This document shows, in pieces, positions 21,986 through 34,109 of a DNA stretch of 64,000 bases (its first letter is position 1; each line of letters opens with the position of its first letter). The stretch comes from Bryoerythrophyllum caledonicum. Taxonomy: Eukaryota; Streptophyta; Bryopsida; Pottiales; Pottiaceae. The notes under the pieces were generated by a model. That model saw nothing but the letters and a program-made list of their open reading frames with translations. It did not search any database and was not told where the DNA came from. Position numbers and translations under genes: made by a program. The DNA is taken from NCBI GenBank assembly GCA_963971425.1, contig OZ020516.1, positions 32,414,199-32,478,198 of the forward strand. The letters are read 5' to 3'.

Positions 21986-23090
21986 GATTAATGACGGGGC
22001 CCCAAGTGCACCGGGCTGTTGACAGAATTGACTGCCCGTTTTTGCAGTTAGAATAGGGAATCCGGAGCCGGAAACTTTTCCGAGATTTTAGGATCTGAGA
22101 TCCAATCTAGAACTTTTCCGGATTTCTCGGATCTTTTAGATAAGATCTAGCGGATTTCCTGTAGGAGTAGCTAGGAGGAAAGCTAAGTTTAGAAAGGACA
22201 TAGTTGGTACTTAGTAGTGAGGTTTTGGAGAAAAACCTTTCATCTTGTCTTTCTCGCTTTGAATACACTTCAAACCTTATTACCAGACTTGCTTCCTTGT
22301 ATACTTTGGTGTGGAGTGTAGACTTTGTGTGAGACAGATCCCTTCTTGTGAGTATGATTGTGTGAGAATTCTTCCGGAAAGGAGAGTGGTAACCTTGTGC
22401 GTTAGAGGGAAAAACCGGTTAGGGTCCGTGTCGGGAGATCACCTGATAGAGTTGGAGGGCTATTGCAGAAGTGTGCCTGGTAGACTCCAGGGTCCGGAAG
22501 TAGCCTGGAGGGGAAGAGATGAACTGCAGAGGTGTTCTTAGTAATCTCTAGGAAACGGAAGTATCCGTGTTAACCTAGATTCCGGTCAAGGCCGGAGTTC
22601 TCCCCAAAGATAGGAAAAAAGCCTGATGCGTAGGTCGAGACGAAATACCCTTAACGAGTGGTAACCTCCGCTCTAGAGAAGTACAGTCATACTTACCGGA
22701 ATGTCGTTGTAGTCCGGATTTGACTCTATTTGACCGCATCCGGAGGGTCATCCGTATGTCGTGAGAGTCTAAGTCTAGCAACAACAATCAAATCACCAGT
22801 TAGCAAAGTAGGAAAGTGGAGTTCGGTCACTATAAGTTCCGGGTAGTGGGTGCCTAGCCACTTTAAGTCACAGGGCAGTGGGAAATCTAGCCACTTACAC
22901 AAGACATGATCAGTGGACTCCGGCCACTCGCTTAAAAACTCCAAGAGACTCTTTGAGGAGAAACAAAGACGAATCAAACTACCCTCCGGACTTCCGGAAA
23001 TTACTTTCCGGAAGACGTTGTACAAAATCCGGACTCTGGAAGGATCCGGATCCTTACTACATAAGTAAAGAGCATAGCTAACCTTTGAAA
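21986..23090 (+). repeat. Non-coding 3' part (LTR candidate) of copy 1
   Basis: It begins at the CGATTAATGACGGGG block. It contains repeated TCCGGA/TTCCGG words and two near-identical stretches around 22840-22890 reading 'AGTGGGTGCCTAGCCACTTTAAG' in degenerate form. The inverted copy at 40600-41890 holds recognisable equivalents in the same order. Confidence 0.45.
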
Positions 23091-23317
23091 CGATTGTTGT
23101 GATAATTTAGTAATTTGGAGTACTTGGAAAAGGACATTAGGCCTCTGTGGGAACAAAATCGGAGCATTTACTTTGGAAGCATTTAGTGACGATTGGGTGC
23201 ATTCCGGAGGGATACTATCTCTACAAACTGCAACAACTATTTTTAATTTCTTTTTATCATTGGGTGCAATAGTTCTATAACGATACTTTTGATATTACGC
23301 ATCTTAGCACTTAAGAT

Positions 23318-24245
23318 TTATTACTTAGAGGACTCTCCCATGGTTGATTCATACAAAATTTGGTAATGATACCAAATTGTCAAGGTGAAATTTTCTACCT
23401 TAGTTATAAATGGTAAGGGTTCTATTATCATCTCCCACGGATATTTAAATTTTTGTAAAAGATCGTTTATAATATCAGTTTTTTTTTTTGAATTTTTATT
23501 ATTTTCCTTAATTCGTTCTATCTCTTTTTCTAAAAGGTTAAACAACTTTAATTCATTATAATTTATTTTTTGTAAATTATTAATAACCTTTTCAACCTAG
23601 TTCTTAATTTTTTGGCTGTTTCATTTCCAAAACTCATTATTTAGATACATAAAAAATCAAAAGCTATGGCCTCAAAGAGTTCCCGATCTTTAGACAAGAA
23701 ATCGGGAAAGAACACTTTGCTTTGGAAATTTAGCTTACTATAAACAAAAATATAAATTTCTCTATTAAACTTATATCTGTTACAAACTCTAATACCTTTA
23801 GAAATTAAGGATTGTGATTGAGTCTTAATCTACCATATTCGGCAAAAATACATTGTAGTTGGTATTTCAAATACAATGTCTTTTTCTAAACAATCACTTT
23901 GTTAAATCCTTCACCCTTATTCCAAACTTTGTTTTAAATTATTTTTTTAATTTCTATCGGTAATTTTTCAAACTTTTCCTTAAAGTTCTTATCAAAATTT
24001 AGATGCAATTCATAAAATTGAAAACCTTTACCATAATTTGCACCTCAATAAGCACAATATAGGGCACTAATCAAATATGGTCCTTGGAAGAATTCATTTT
24101 GACTTTCTTCATTTATCTTTCATGGAAAAGATATTTTTCCCAACATTGCCCCCCATGTATTTTCACAATAGGTGTGTCCAACTCTATGGATCAAACCTTT
24201 AAATTTTGTGTTTACTAATGAACCTCCATGTTCATTACTACACTT
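23318..24245 (-). pseudogene. AT-rich relic of two tandem reading frames, unknown proteins
   Basis: On the minus strand a first protein can be followed from about 24245 to 23640 across two frames, including EFFQGPYLISALYC and KVFFPDFLSKDRELFEAIAF. A second starts with MSFGNETAKK near 23635 and continues, after a frameshift, as INYNELKLFNLLEKEIERI and KKTDIINDLLQKFKYP to about 23321. Base composition is very A/T-rich. Two TGA codons stand where Trp fits (before KINEE and in CAY-stop-GANYG). Two adjacent genes with A/T-rich codons could be an old viral or transposon insert. I do not recognise the family. Confidence 0.4.
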
Positions 24246-24967
24246 AATTGATAGTTAACTTGAGTGATCCAATTTAAATGAGGACAATTTTATATTTTAT
24301 TTTATCTTTTAATTAGAAACTGTTTAACACTTGGCAGTACCATCCCTAACATGGTTTGCCAAAAAAGTGTAAACCATAAAATCCACACTTGCAAAACACC
24401 CAAACTTCACTCTTAATTCTAAACTGGTTGTTGGTGTGGCTTGGAGTCTAATGTTAAGTAGTTATGCTCTAGTTAAGCATTATAAGGTGTTTTTTATTAA
24501 ATTACTTGAGATTCTTCACTTATTTTAGGAATTTAAATCTTTTTATACACCACTCTTAGCATCACACTCTTAAAACTTATTTTCCAAGCCATGAATGTGT
24601 TTGGTTAGTCTCCTAGGCCTAGCCATCTTTGGCTAATGGATTCTATCCATTGCACTCATTGCATATTCCTTAATTAATTCTTTTATAAATCACAAGTTTA
24701 CCTTGTGCAATAAGCTCCAATTTTCATGTACTCGTCACAAGTATTAGTTTCAAACAACACACAAGTTAGATCAAGTCAAAATTAATTTATGTGTAAGAGC
24801 CTAATTTAGCCAATTAATCTTTAACACTTGAATATACGCAATAACCTACATTTTTACACTTGCATGCCTTGAGTTATTACTCAAAATGGACTCAAGTTTC
24901 TTATTTACCCATGCACTCCTCTCGCTCATGTCTTAATCAATTAATCACACATTAATTCACATGGATC
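24246..24967. other. No recognisable gene
   Basis: AT-rich sequence with no coding signal. Confidence 0.4.
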
Positions 24968-24970
24968 TTA

Positions 24971-25488
24971 GGGCCGCTTTACACCGAGCCGAGTCAAGAG
25001 TTCGTCCGTCAAAACTTTTGCCCAAACTATGGCAAGAGTCTAAACTTTTGGATTTAAAAAAACATTAAAAAAAAAATATATCGAAGTCTTTGGGCGGCTG
25101 TGGTGTGAAGCCCCAAAGCCCAAGTCCAAAGTCCAAACTCAACATCATTACGCAAAAAAAATCAGTCTAAAAAATTAGCCAAAATTTTGGCATCTTTCAT
25201 CTTAAGGTCCAGATCTTGTTAGATTTTGATTATTTTATTGAAAAAATCGACGGACTCTTGAAGGAAGTTTGGGTTGACTAAAAACGGCAGCCCAAGTTTT
25301 GCTCGAGAGTCTATCGCCTTGGTGCCAAAACTCTCTAAAAGTACTGCCATATAGGCACATTGGAAGAGGACGGCTTTTGGACTTTGGCTTTTGGTGTGAA
25401 GGCCGAGAGGTCGTACTTTGGCCATTCAAGCAATCTCATTGGTGGAAACCGACGGACTCTCGACCTTGGATTTGGTGTGAACCGGCCC
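24971..25488. mobile_element. Tourist-like (PIF/Harbinger-type) MITE, TTA target duplication
   Basis: A 518-base element. The left end is GGGCCGCTTTACACC and the inverse of the right end is GGGCCGGTTCACACC. TTA flanks it at 24968-24970 and 25489-25491. Internal imperfect inverted segments (GACGGACTCTTGAAGG, GGTGTGAAG) give it a complex hairpin structure. It shares termini and internal words with the 253-base element at 13110-13362. No transposase is present. Confidence 0.85.
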
Positions 25489-25491
25489 TTA

Positions 25492-27950
25492 CATACTATT
25501 ATGATTAACTTATACACACAGAAGGTCGCTTGAAACTAGTTAGAGTCTTTCTTTACTTAATCTATGAAGAACAAATATGTAATGCATTTATGGCTAGGAC
25601 TTTTATCCACAACTAAACCTTAATGCATACAATTACATTTACAATACACAATTTCTAAATTATTCTATGAAGATCTAATATTATTGCAATTATACATATG
25701 ACTCAAGTCACACACAAGACTCTAACACGTGCAAATACAATAATAAATAATATGTATTAATATATAAATACTCTTACAACATTAAGAGTCATCAACTAGC
25801 TTTCTCTCCTAAAGCTACGGCTCACTCCAATCTTCCTCATGGTAATGGCAATGGCAATGTCAACAAAGTAGTTATTTATGCTACATATTTTCTTAAAGGT
25901 GCATTTCTTACCAAGAGGTTTTTTTCCATTTCCTAGCCAATAGGCTTTTTCTAATTCAATTCTCACACCTCGTCATGAAAAGATGTATCCTACCAAAGGG
26001 TGTCAATTAAACTTTTAGATATGAATAGGTATTTTCTAATTAATTAGCTACTTAGTATAAACATTAACAGTAATGATCTAATTCTTAATATATATACAAC
26101 CCTTTTCACACTATAAAAACTTAAAAAGCTATTTTTAACTTTTTTGCTCTACAAATCACCTCCCGCATCTCAGTGGCGGAAGAACTAGGGTTCTCACGGG
26201 CCAATGAATTCAAGAATGATCATACTTGTGCCACAAGATCCAAGCTTCAATACATCTTAGGAATAGACAAAAATTAAGGGGATAGCACTGCGAAAGAGGC
26301 AATGAGGAATACCTTCATTTGAAGAACCTCACGAGAGTAGCATCCGAATGTTCTAGAATTTCTGCAATAAGTGGATGCCAAAATTCTTATAACATTTTCC
26401 ATTTGATTGAAAATGAATATCTTTTGCAAACTTGTAACATCTCTAACGTGTTTACATGCTTAGTACCATTTGCATCAGTTGGTTTTGAACACTTCATGTC
26501 GAAATATTTAATTTTCTCAATTCAAAGAATTTCAGACACCATGGGTATCACCCCGGTAATACATAGGTATCACCTAGGTATTGTATGGGTTTGACCTTAG
26601 CATTACATGGATATCACCTTCCATAAATTCCTTTACTTTTCCAAAAATTTGAAACAATCTCCATTGTCAATTTATTATAAACAAATCCAACCAACAAGTA
26701 GGTCCAACATATCAAACCACCATAAAAAAATACCTACAACCATAAATGTCTCTTTTAATATATGAAGAATTGTTGCAATAAAACTTCAACAATTCAGACT
26801 TCAATATGTTCAAGTTTCTTGTCATTGAAGGTTTTTACATGGTTTTTTTCATATGGCAAGATAGACTATATACAACTTACAACCATAGGCATTGCTTCCA
26901 AAGTTTTAAAAAGAATGTAGAAAATAAAATTGAAAATCTCAATGCTAACCACTGGCCACTCACCACCCACCGCTTAGAAGATAGCATTTATGATTTCAAA
27001 CTTAATGGAGTTTAAAGACATTTCAAACCCAAAGTGGGCTTTTGCCCTTCGGAGGCATGTTCCTATGATTGCAATTTATATTTCCAAATCTTGAATTTTT
27101 TTTGCAAGAGGACAAGATCTACATGGGAATATAATTTATATTCTTATTGGACCTTTAAAATAGTTATGCCATCTTAAAAAAATATTGTCAAGGGCAAGCA
27201 CATTGGAAAACTTCAAATACTTTTGCTATGCCCCTCTATAAAATATGAGATTTTTAATACAAGTGAATGACATTATTCTAATTGAGATTGTAAAATGAAT
27301 ACCTTCCACAAAGTAAAATTTTCACTCCAAAAGAAGTCAAAGTTTTTTTACCATTTTAACACGCAATTAAGCAATTATGCACTTAGCCAAGTGCATTGGT
27401 TGCTGGTAGAAAGCCGCAAGTTATTTGCTCATATCTTTAAAAAAACAAAATTTGGCAAAAGTTTAGTATGTTTTTTGTCACAAAATTTTGGTGTTTGTCG
27501 TGTCAAACATTGGCATCTTAATGTTCATATCAATAATATATTTTTTACATCCGCTACCTTTTTTTAGAAAATATATGATTTCTAATCTAGTTTGCAAATC
27601 CTGCTACAAAATTATAATCATGTGCCCAAAGAGATTATAAATGTGTTTTGAGTTATTATAGGATTTTAGAGTACTGCACTACAAATACAATGTGTAAGAG
27701 ATACAAAAATACATATGCAATTTCCTAAGACAGTGTAAAGTACCTCACTGTATTTTATAATGCAAAAACATACATAATCAAGCAATTCCACACTATTGCT
27801 GAGGAATTCTAAAATCAAACATATCATATGGACCACCCAATATATAAATATATACCATCCACCGAACGATAGACACATCTCAAACTGCATTATACTAACG
27901 TACTTGCCACCTAAATTGCGTGCATGCTCTACTATAGTATATAGCTCTAG
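25492..27950. other. AT-rich intergenic DNA, no gene recognised
   Basis: No open frame with recognisable content. A short series of GGTATCACC/GGTATC words occurs at about 26540-26620, and stretches near 27330-27420 resemble sequence near 40080-40140 (AAGTGCA.. and GCAATTAAGC words), suggesting an old dispersed repeat. Confidence 0.4.
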
Positions 27951-27953
27951 GGC

Positions 27954-29284
27954 TCAGAGCTCATCTTCTAGTACAACGACTCCCTTCACGTGTCCAATGG
28001 CGCTACCTACCATAGCGGACAGTTCATGATCATGCACTGGACAATCTTCCACATTTTCGATGCCAATGGATGCACACTCAACATATCGGCAATTGCCAGG
28101 AACACCCTCCCGCGTATGCCTTACGCTATCATCATTGTAGAAAAAGCCATCATCTGTATTGAAGGACATCTCTCGCTCTGATGAGAAGGCCCCCTGAAAT
28201 GCAATGATGTCCTCGGATATGCTAGATCTTGGAACGGACGGCAAACCTGTTCTTGTATCACTCTGAGTACCTCCAAAGGTCTCTTGTGTCTCCGATACTG
28301 GCTCTGATTGAGAAGGCATCGAAGGCTGTGGAATCCTCCTCTGCACTGAAAAAATTCCAATGAGTCCAATTCTTCTTCCTCCATCTCCAGCCTAGAACCA
28401 TCAAATGTACACCCCTCTCTTGCCCCTGATGCCAAATTAACATCCACTACACCGGTATCTTGCATCCTCTCCGTAGGTGTTGCAAACGTCTTCCCTAGAG
28501 TATCTCCCTCCGTCTGCTGTGTTGATGAAATCCTCTCTCTTGGAGGAGACTGGGTCATTTCATCTTCATCGGCGTTTGAAGTCCTGCGAGATGAAGAATC
28601 TTCTGTGGTACATGAACGTGGTAATCTCTCATGTAAACCACCTCCATCCTCATTGTTGTCTTCATTACTCACTCCACCAACCTCCTCTTCGGTTTCATGT
28701 TCGATGTTGCAACCAGTACTTGTTCCACCAGTTCTGACCAACAATTGTCCTTGGAAATTATCGGACAATTCATTGTACAGGAATGAAACTCTATTTGTAC
28801 AATCGTCAATGATAAAAATCTCAGATCCTCGGAAATCTCCTTGAAGGATCGTGGGAATGGCCGTGGATATGTTACATGCCACTGAACTCCAACCACAAGG
28901 CAAGTATGAGCCCACTAGTCTTGTCAGCTCCGATGGAGATCTCTCAAGTGAATCAACTTCGGAGGGTTGGCGTGCCTCACTCCAGTGATCCAAGAATACA
29001 AGTGGAAGTGGAAGGTCTCCATAAACATAGTTCAGGCCAGGAGATGTACCCACAGGGTGCTGCATACAAATCACAACATCGCCAATTGGTTGTACTACTT
29101 GCTCCAAACGCCCATTCTCTGTAATATCGAAAGCATAGGAATTAACTGAGTTCGGATCAAATGCCCAACATCTACGTTGCATAGTACATCCGTTTGGAAG
29201 CTTCACCTTTGTGTGAAACTCCTCGTTCGCATATATGGCCGCTCGTAACAAGAAGATGACGTTCCATCGTATAATATTTGCCAT
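27954..29284 (-). pseudogene. Relic reading frame, unknown protein, N-terminal globular and C-terminal acidic
   Basis: ATG 29284 opens 387 codons, but near 28330 coding character moves to another frame that continues to TGA at 27954, so a small indel has shifted the frame. The first half looks globular (for example TMQRRCWAFDPNSVNSYAF and LLVRTGGTSTGCN). The second half is Glu/Ser-rich and low complexity. No known domain recognised. It follows the relic at 29497-31916 on the same strand and may be the last part of the same gene or of a multi-gene element. Confidence 0.45.
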
Positions 29285-29496
29285 CCATAATGTCAGCTGT
29301 GCAAAAGCTGCGGATAACTAGGCGTCTCTTTAATCACCATCTCCATGCTTCCCACCGCCACGCCGACAATCAATCACCCACAAACATAGTTTCCCCAGCT
29401 CTATGCAGTCGGTGCGGAATAATCCTCTTCTACACTCACCAGAAGAAGATTCTTTGTGTCGTTTTGACGTGGCCTCCTGATTTTCATCTGTCATTC

Positions 29497-31916
29497 TTAA
29501 TTAGCAGTAGCCAGTCCTCCCACATCCACGAATAGTCCAATGTATCTAAGCCCCCCTGCTGCAATGTCACCATAATGAAACCTGATGGAAGGGGGGATGA
29601 GGTAGCCTATGTCTTCCAATTTAGACACCTTCCCCCGCACAGGAGCAGTCCAAGCTTTTTTCGTGGTAGCATTCAAAAGCTTTCCAAAGATATGAAGTTG
29701 TGCGTTACTCCTCGGAAAATACTTTCCTACACGGATACAAAAGAACTTGTCCATGGAATTTGGTGTACTTTCCTTGTTCTTTACCATCAATCAACGGATG
29801 GAATCCATCATAGCTTCTCGTCTCTGATATCGATCAACTACACCGGCAATTGTACGAAGATGTGGATTCGGGTCTTTGACACCGTTGAAGTAATATGCTT
29901 GACGAGGTCTTACTCCATCCTCCTTCACTGGCTTTGTTGCAGTAGACTTTGCCAACCGAAGATAATATGGATTTGGAACCCTCCCTAACGGCCTCAACCA
30001 ATTTTGCGTGATCTTCTTTCTTGTTGGTCGTACGTCCACATTTGGATCCAGCTCTTTCTTCCTCGCCTTGTCCTTCGACTTGTCCTATTCCTCCTTGCTG
30101 TAAAAGAGAATGTCGTCTTCATAGTCCTTGCATACTTGAATGATAGCTTCGAAGCAGTCATTGCTCGGATTCCATGCATGATTGGTCAGATCCTCCATGT
30201 TTTTGGCCAACCTCTTCACCGTGACAACTCCATCCCCCTTGAGCAACTTATGCACTGCACTTGCCGCACTCACCAAAGCAACAGCCCTACGTGCATCGTC
30301 CGCACGTAGTGTGCTATCAGGCCTCCTGTATAGATCCCAAATTTGACGAATCTTCCTCAAATCCTCCTCCATGGTAGAATATGAATGTCTCTGGAACTCC
30401 GCCACGTTGATCCGCACAGACTTCTCAATGTAAAAGCGACGATCATCATACACCACAAAAGAAGCCTCCCGCCGCTCAAACGTATCCAGGTACTCATTTA
30501 AAGGCATTGTACCATCTCTCCACTACTGCTGTGCAAACTTACAAGCTGCTACTATGTGTTGCCTATCCACGGGTTCCCAAATGATATGATCTTGAAGCTA
30601 AGAATATTGGGATTCCATGGCATCCTGTGAAGAAACACTCTCGTGTGCAATGAACATGCGCTCAAACTCTCGAGCGGTTCCTACCAACGGAAATGGTAGC
30701 TCCTCCTTCTCGACGACACCATCATCGGTGGTAGTATGCACGATGTATCTGATCGGTCGAAGTACCAATCTACTCACCCGAGTCGCGGATTCTGGATCTC
30801 TTAAGTGGTTTAATACTTCTCTTACCCTCTTTTGTGATAAAATCCGGTGGTTCGTTTTCGGATTCTCCACAGAGACAATACGGTCTATGTGTGCCTTAAA
30901 CACAAAATTTCCCCACACTGAACCTTTTGCAATCTCCTCTGTTGCAGGCACTGGTGCTTTTAAATACATTGAAGTTGAAACATCCTGTGGTATCTCCGCA
31001 CTGTCTTCAAATCCTCTGGAACACTGTCAGATAGGTTATGAAATGATTCTTCCTCCGGCGCCATGGCTGACAAATCAACAAAATCTCCCAGTGTAGATGG
31101 AGGGGCCCTACGATGACCATCAGACGTCTTGAGCCCCGACCTAGGAACCTTGCCATTCGATCTTACATTTTCCCCAATCAACCTCCTCCCGCTTGGATCC
31201 AAACTTGATGGGCCTTCTCTTGAACCAGAAGCTACATCACTCTCAACATGCCATGGCCTCTTTGTAGGACCTCTACTCGTTAATGGAGGATTCGGTAATG
31301 TCTGAACCTTAGAAGTTGTGGTGGGATGTTGGCCTCAACTTCCCCTCCTCCCCTCCAGTGGTCGCCAATCCAACTGCAACGGCTCAGTAAGAATTCGATA
31401 AACTTCTGTTTCTTCTGGTTCCGCTGGTGGGGCTTGAGTTGTCGCACTTGATGGGTCTCTCTCCTGAAATGCCTCATATCTAATATATTCCTCCATAATC
31501 TTCTTAGCCTTCAACACCATCTCTGGTGATAACGCTAAACATGCCAAGACGTTATTGTGTCTAGCAGTATGTACCGCAAGAGAGATGTTCAACCAAAACG
31601 TCTGCAATGATTTTAGAAATTTCACTTGACCTAGATTTTGAAGAAGATTCAAAGGGACAGGTGCAAGAAGCAACTTCTACGAAAGAGAAGTCTTCACCTC
31701 TGATTGACCTAGATTTACTGCGCAAGTAACGTATACCATATCATCACGTCGAAAAGTGATTGCTTGGTTTTTGTCAAAACTCTTCCCCAACGCCAATGTA
31801 CGCTTTCCCAGCTCAAAGGGATAATCCGTCACCCACAAGAAAGCGTTCGACTCATCCACTTCCGGGATCCACCAGCCGTGGCTCTCCCAGATTCTGTCAA
31901 TATTTGGTGGTGCCAT
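29497..31916 (-). pseudogene. Long relic reading frame, unknown protein
   Basis: ATG 31916 begins a frame that, with one shift near 31010, can be followed to TAA at 29497. In-frame stops are at 31677 (TAG), 31335 (TGA), 30598 (TAG), 30523 (TAG), 30085 (TAG) and 29791 (TGA). The protein would be about 790 residues. Between 30960 and 30760 it contains AHIDRIVSVENPKTNHRILS and, further on, SRLVLRPI, faintly reminiscent of ParB-type domains, but this is weak. Later blocks such as RREASFVVYDDRRFYIEKSV and VNEC-free globular stretches look well conserved in composition. Not assigned; probably a transposon-borne or formerly functional multi-domain gene. Confidence 0.45.
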
Positions 31917-31980
31917 AACGCAACACTCAAAAAACCTGTATATCGTTACAAAACCATAGTCACTATTAGTATGGAATAAG

Positions 31981-32760
31981 GATTTTTGAACTTCAACTCA
32001 TTGCACAATATTTTTGAATATGCTACACCCCTTGTCTACCTCTAAAAACTTTTGCACTACACAAGATCTAAATCCAATACCATCATGTTAAGCATGTTGT
32101 TAGTTCTTTGGTGAAATAACATATCAATCCAAGTCAATTATTTTCACACATTGTCACACATTTTAGGCCAACGTACCAAAAAATCTTCTACCTTTCCACA
32201 TAAAACTTTGAGATCTCCGTATGATTCACTTTTGATTTTTCCTACGGCATTATGTCATGTAAACCTTCTTATTGACCATTTGGATTCTCATTTCAAACAA
32301 TATCAAGTTCCCAAAAAAAAAATAACGTGAATTGAGAATTTTTGAACCTCCACTCATTGCACAATTTTTTTGAATATGCTACACTCCTTTTCTACCTTTA
32401 AAAACTTTTGCACTACACAAGATCTAAATGCAATAGCATTGTGTGAAGCATGTTGTTAGTTCTTTGGTGAAATAGCATATCAATCCAAGTCAATTATTTT
32501 CACACATTGTCACACATTTTAGGCCAACGTACCAAAAAAACCACTACCTTCCCACATAAAACTTTGAGATCTTCGTATGATTCACTTTTTATTTTTCCTA
32601 CAGGATTATGTGATGTAAAACTTCTAATTGACCATTTGGATTCTCATTTAAAACAAAATCGAGTTCCCTAAAAAAAATAACGTGAATTGAGAATTTTTGA
32701 ACCTCCACTCATTGCACAATTTTTTTGAATATGCTACACTCCTTTTCTACCTCTAAAAAT
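31981..32760. repeat. Tandem repeat, period about 356 bases, two full units and a partial third
   Basis: The motif TTTTTGAACCTCCACTCATTG recurs in slightly variant form at about 31983, 32339 and 32694, with the intervening sequence closely repeated. The third unit diverges after about 32760 into sequence that reappears at 35830-36130. No coding content. Confidence 0.85.
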
Positions 32761-33100
32761 TGGTATATATCAAACTAACATCATGCTTAACATTATGGTA
32801 ATTAATTGAGACCCTTTAAAATGCAAAAATTGGACACCAATTGAAGTCAAAGTCTGCTGATTTACAAAACGCAGTGATGAAAATGAGCCTTTTCTCAACT
32901 TCAAACATTATAATCTTTCAATCGGTGCGGTCAAACTTTATGAAATTTTGTGAGTATATTACTTAATAAGTCTTTATTGAGATCCTACGGTTTAAACTAC
33001 AAAAAAACCTTCATTTTTTCATCCAATCCAATTGCACTAAAACAAGAATTTTTAACGAGTTTTGGTTGAGATATTCTCTACACCATTTATGGACTATGGT
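32761..33100. repeat. Dispersed repeat family A, copy 1
   Basis: Sequence containing GAAGTCAAAGTCTGCTGAT and TATAATCTTTCAATCGGTGC, closely matched at 35830-36130 in the same orientation and more distantly at about 40400-40480. Non-coding. Confidence 0.7.
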
Positions 33101-33278
33101 ACTTTGGGTATCAATAGCGAGGGTATCCCAATGAGGGTATGAATTCATGGGTACCAACATTCGGTTATTAACATAGGTATTGGATCAGGGTATCAATTAG
33201 GGTTTGAAAATTAGAGTTTTTGTTTAGAGGGTATCAATTGAGGATATCAATCCTTTGCAACCTTGGGTAGTCCAAGGA

Positions 33279-33300
33279 GGGGTGTGCGCGCGCACACCCC
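33279..33300. repeat. Perfect CpG-rich palindrome of alternating purine-pyrimidine
   Basis: Twenty-two bases, each half being GGGGTGTGCGC or its complement, form a perfect palindrome. A related imperfect version (GGTGTGCGCACGCACACC) lies at 33908-33927. Between them the DNA is GC-rich, unlike its surroundings, so the pair may be the ends of an insertion. Alternating GC/GT tracts of this kind can adopt Z-form. Confidence 0.8.
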
Positions 33301-33905
33301 TGCCATAGTTGTGAGGAGGCTGCGAGTGTGAGAGAGAGGGTTTGGAGCAGGAAGAGGCTTGTGAGAGGCTTGTGGGTTTGTGAGAGAGGGGCTTGTGAGA
33401 GGCTTGTAGGTTCGTGAGAGAAGGATTTGTGAGGAGAGAAGAGTTGTGAGGGAGAGGAATGGAGGGGAGGTGTGAGGGAGAGAAGTTTGGTTGCGGCTAG
33501 GGTTTGCCAGGTTTGGGAGAGAGAAGACGAAAAATTTGGGAGGTGTGAGGAATGGGAGAAAAGTGAGAAGCCACATCTTGATGTCACCTCCTGGCGCCCG
33601 CGCTTGCGCTACGCTGCGCTACGCTGCGCTACGCTGCGCTACGCCTGTCGGTGGGCCGCGCCTGCCGGCGCCTGACTGTGGATAGCACCTACGTAGTGCC
33701 GCGCGTCTGCAGGTGGGCAGTGCCTGCGCCGTGCCACACCTGCGGGTTAGGTCGCGCCGTGCCTGCGCTTAACTCAAATGGAAATGACCATTAATTTTCA
33801 GCAGCCCTAAACTTAAGTGTGAACCCTGAACTCACAAAGCTCTTCTTCACCGTCGTCAAGAGGTGGCACGTGACGATTTCGGATGGGTGGAGGAGCACTA
33901 GCAGT
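33301..33905. repeat. GC-rich block with minisatellites
   Basis: At 33310-33480 there are purine-rich units of the type GAGAGGCTTGTG. At about 33604-33644 there is a 10-base tandem of CTACGCTGCG units, about four copies. The remainder is GC-rich with CGC/TGC words. Open frames on both strands are translations of these repeats and have no recognisable function. Confidence 0.7.
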
Positions 33906-33984
33906 TGGGGGTGTGCGCACGCACACCTCTAGACTACGATTACTCTATGAGGTGTCACGCAAACTCCATGGAACGGCGGCTAGG

Positions 33985-34100
33985 AAATATCGGCTAGGGT
34001 TTGGCTGTGGCTGCTAGGGTTTGGCTATGGCTGCTAGGGTTTGATTGCGGCGGCTAGGGTTTGGATGCCTAGGTGTGGCGGCTAGGGTTTCAGGTAGTGC
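33985..34100 (+). repeat. Telobox minisatellite
   Basis: Five units of about 20-25 bases each containing GGCTAGGGTTT. The AGGGTTT core is the plant telobox, found both in telomere-derived DNA and in promoters of growth-related genes. No gene follows closely, so repeat expansion is the simplest reading. Confidence 0.75.
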
Positions 34101-34109
34101 GTTGATGTG

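Larger units (their letters stand above)
19420..23090 (+). mobile_element. LTR-retrotransposon-like element, copy 1
   Basis: A repetitive element with a gag-like gene at 19860-21935, a conserved block CGATTAATGACGGGG near 21986-22000 that may be a polypurine tract, and about 1.1 kb of following non-coding DNA rich in TCCGG motifs. The same arrangement occurs inverted at 40600-43330, including the tract (CGATTAACGATGGGG there) and the downstream repeats. No protease, integrase or reverse transcriptase was found, so this is a non-autonomous family or a deletion derivative. Terminal repeats and target duplications are not resolved. Confidence 0.55.
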
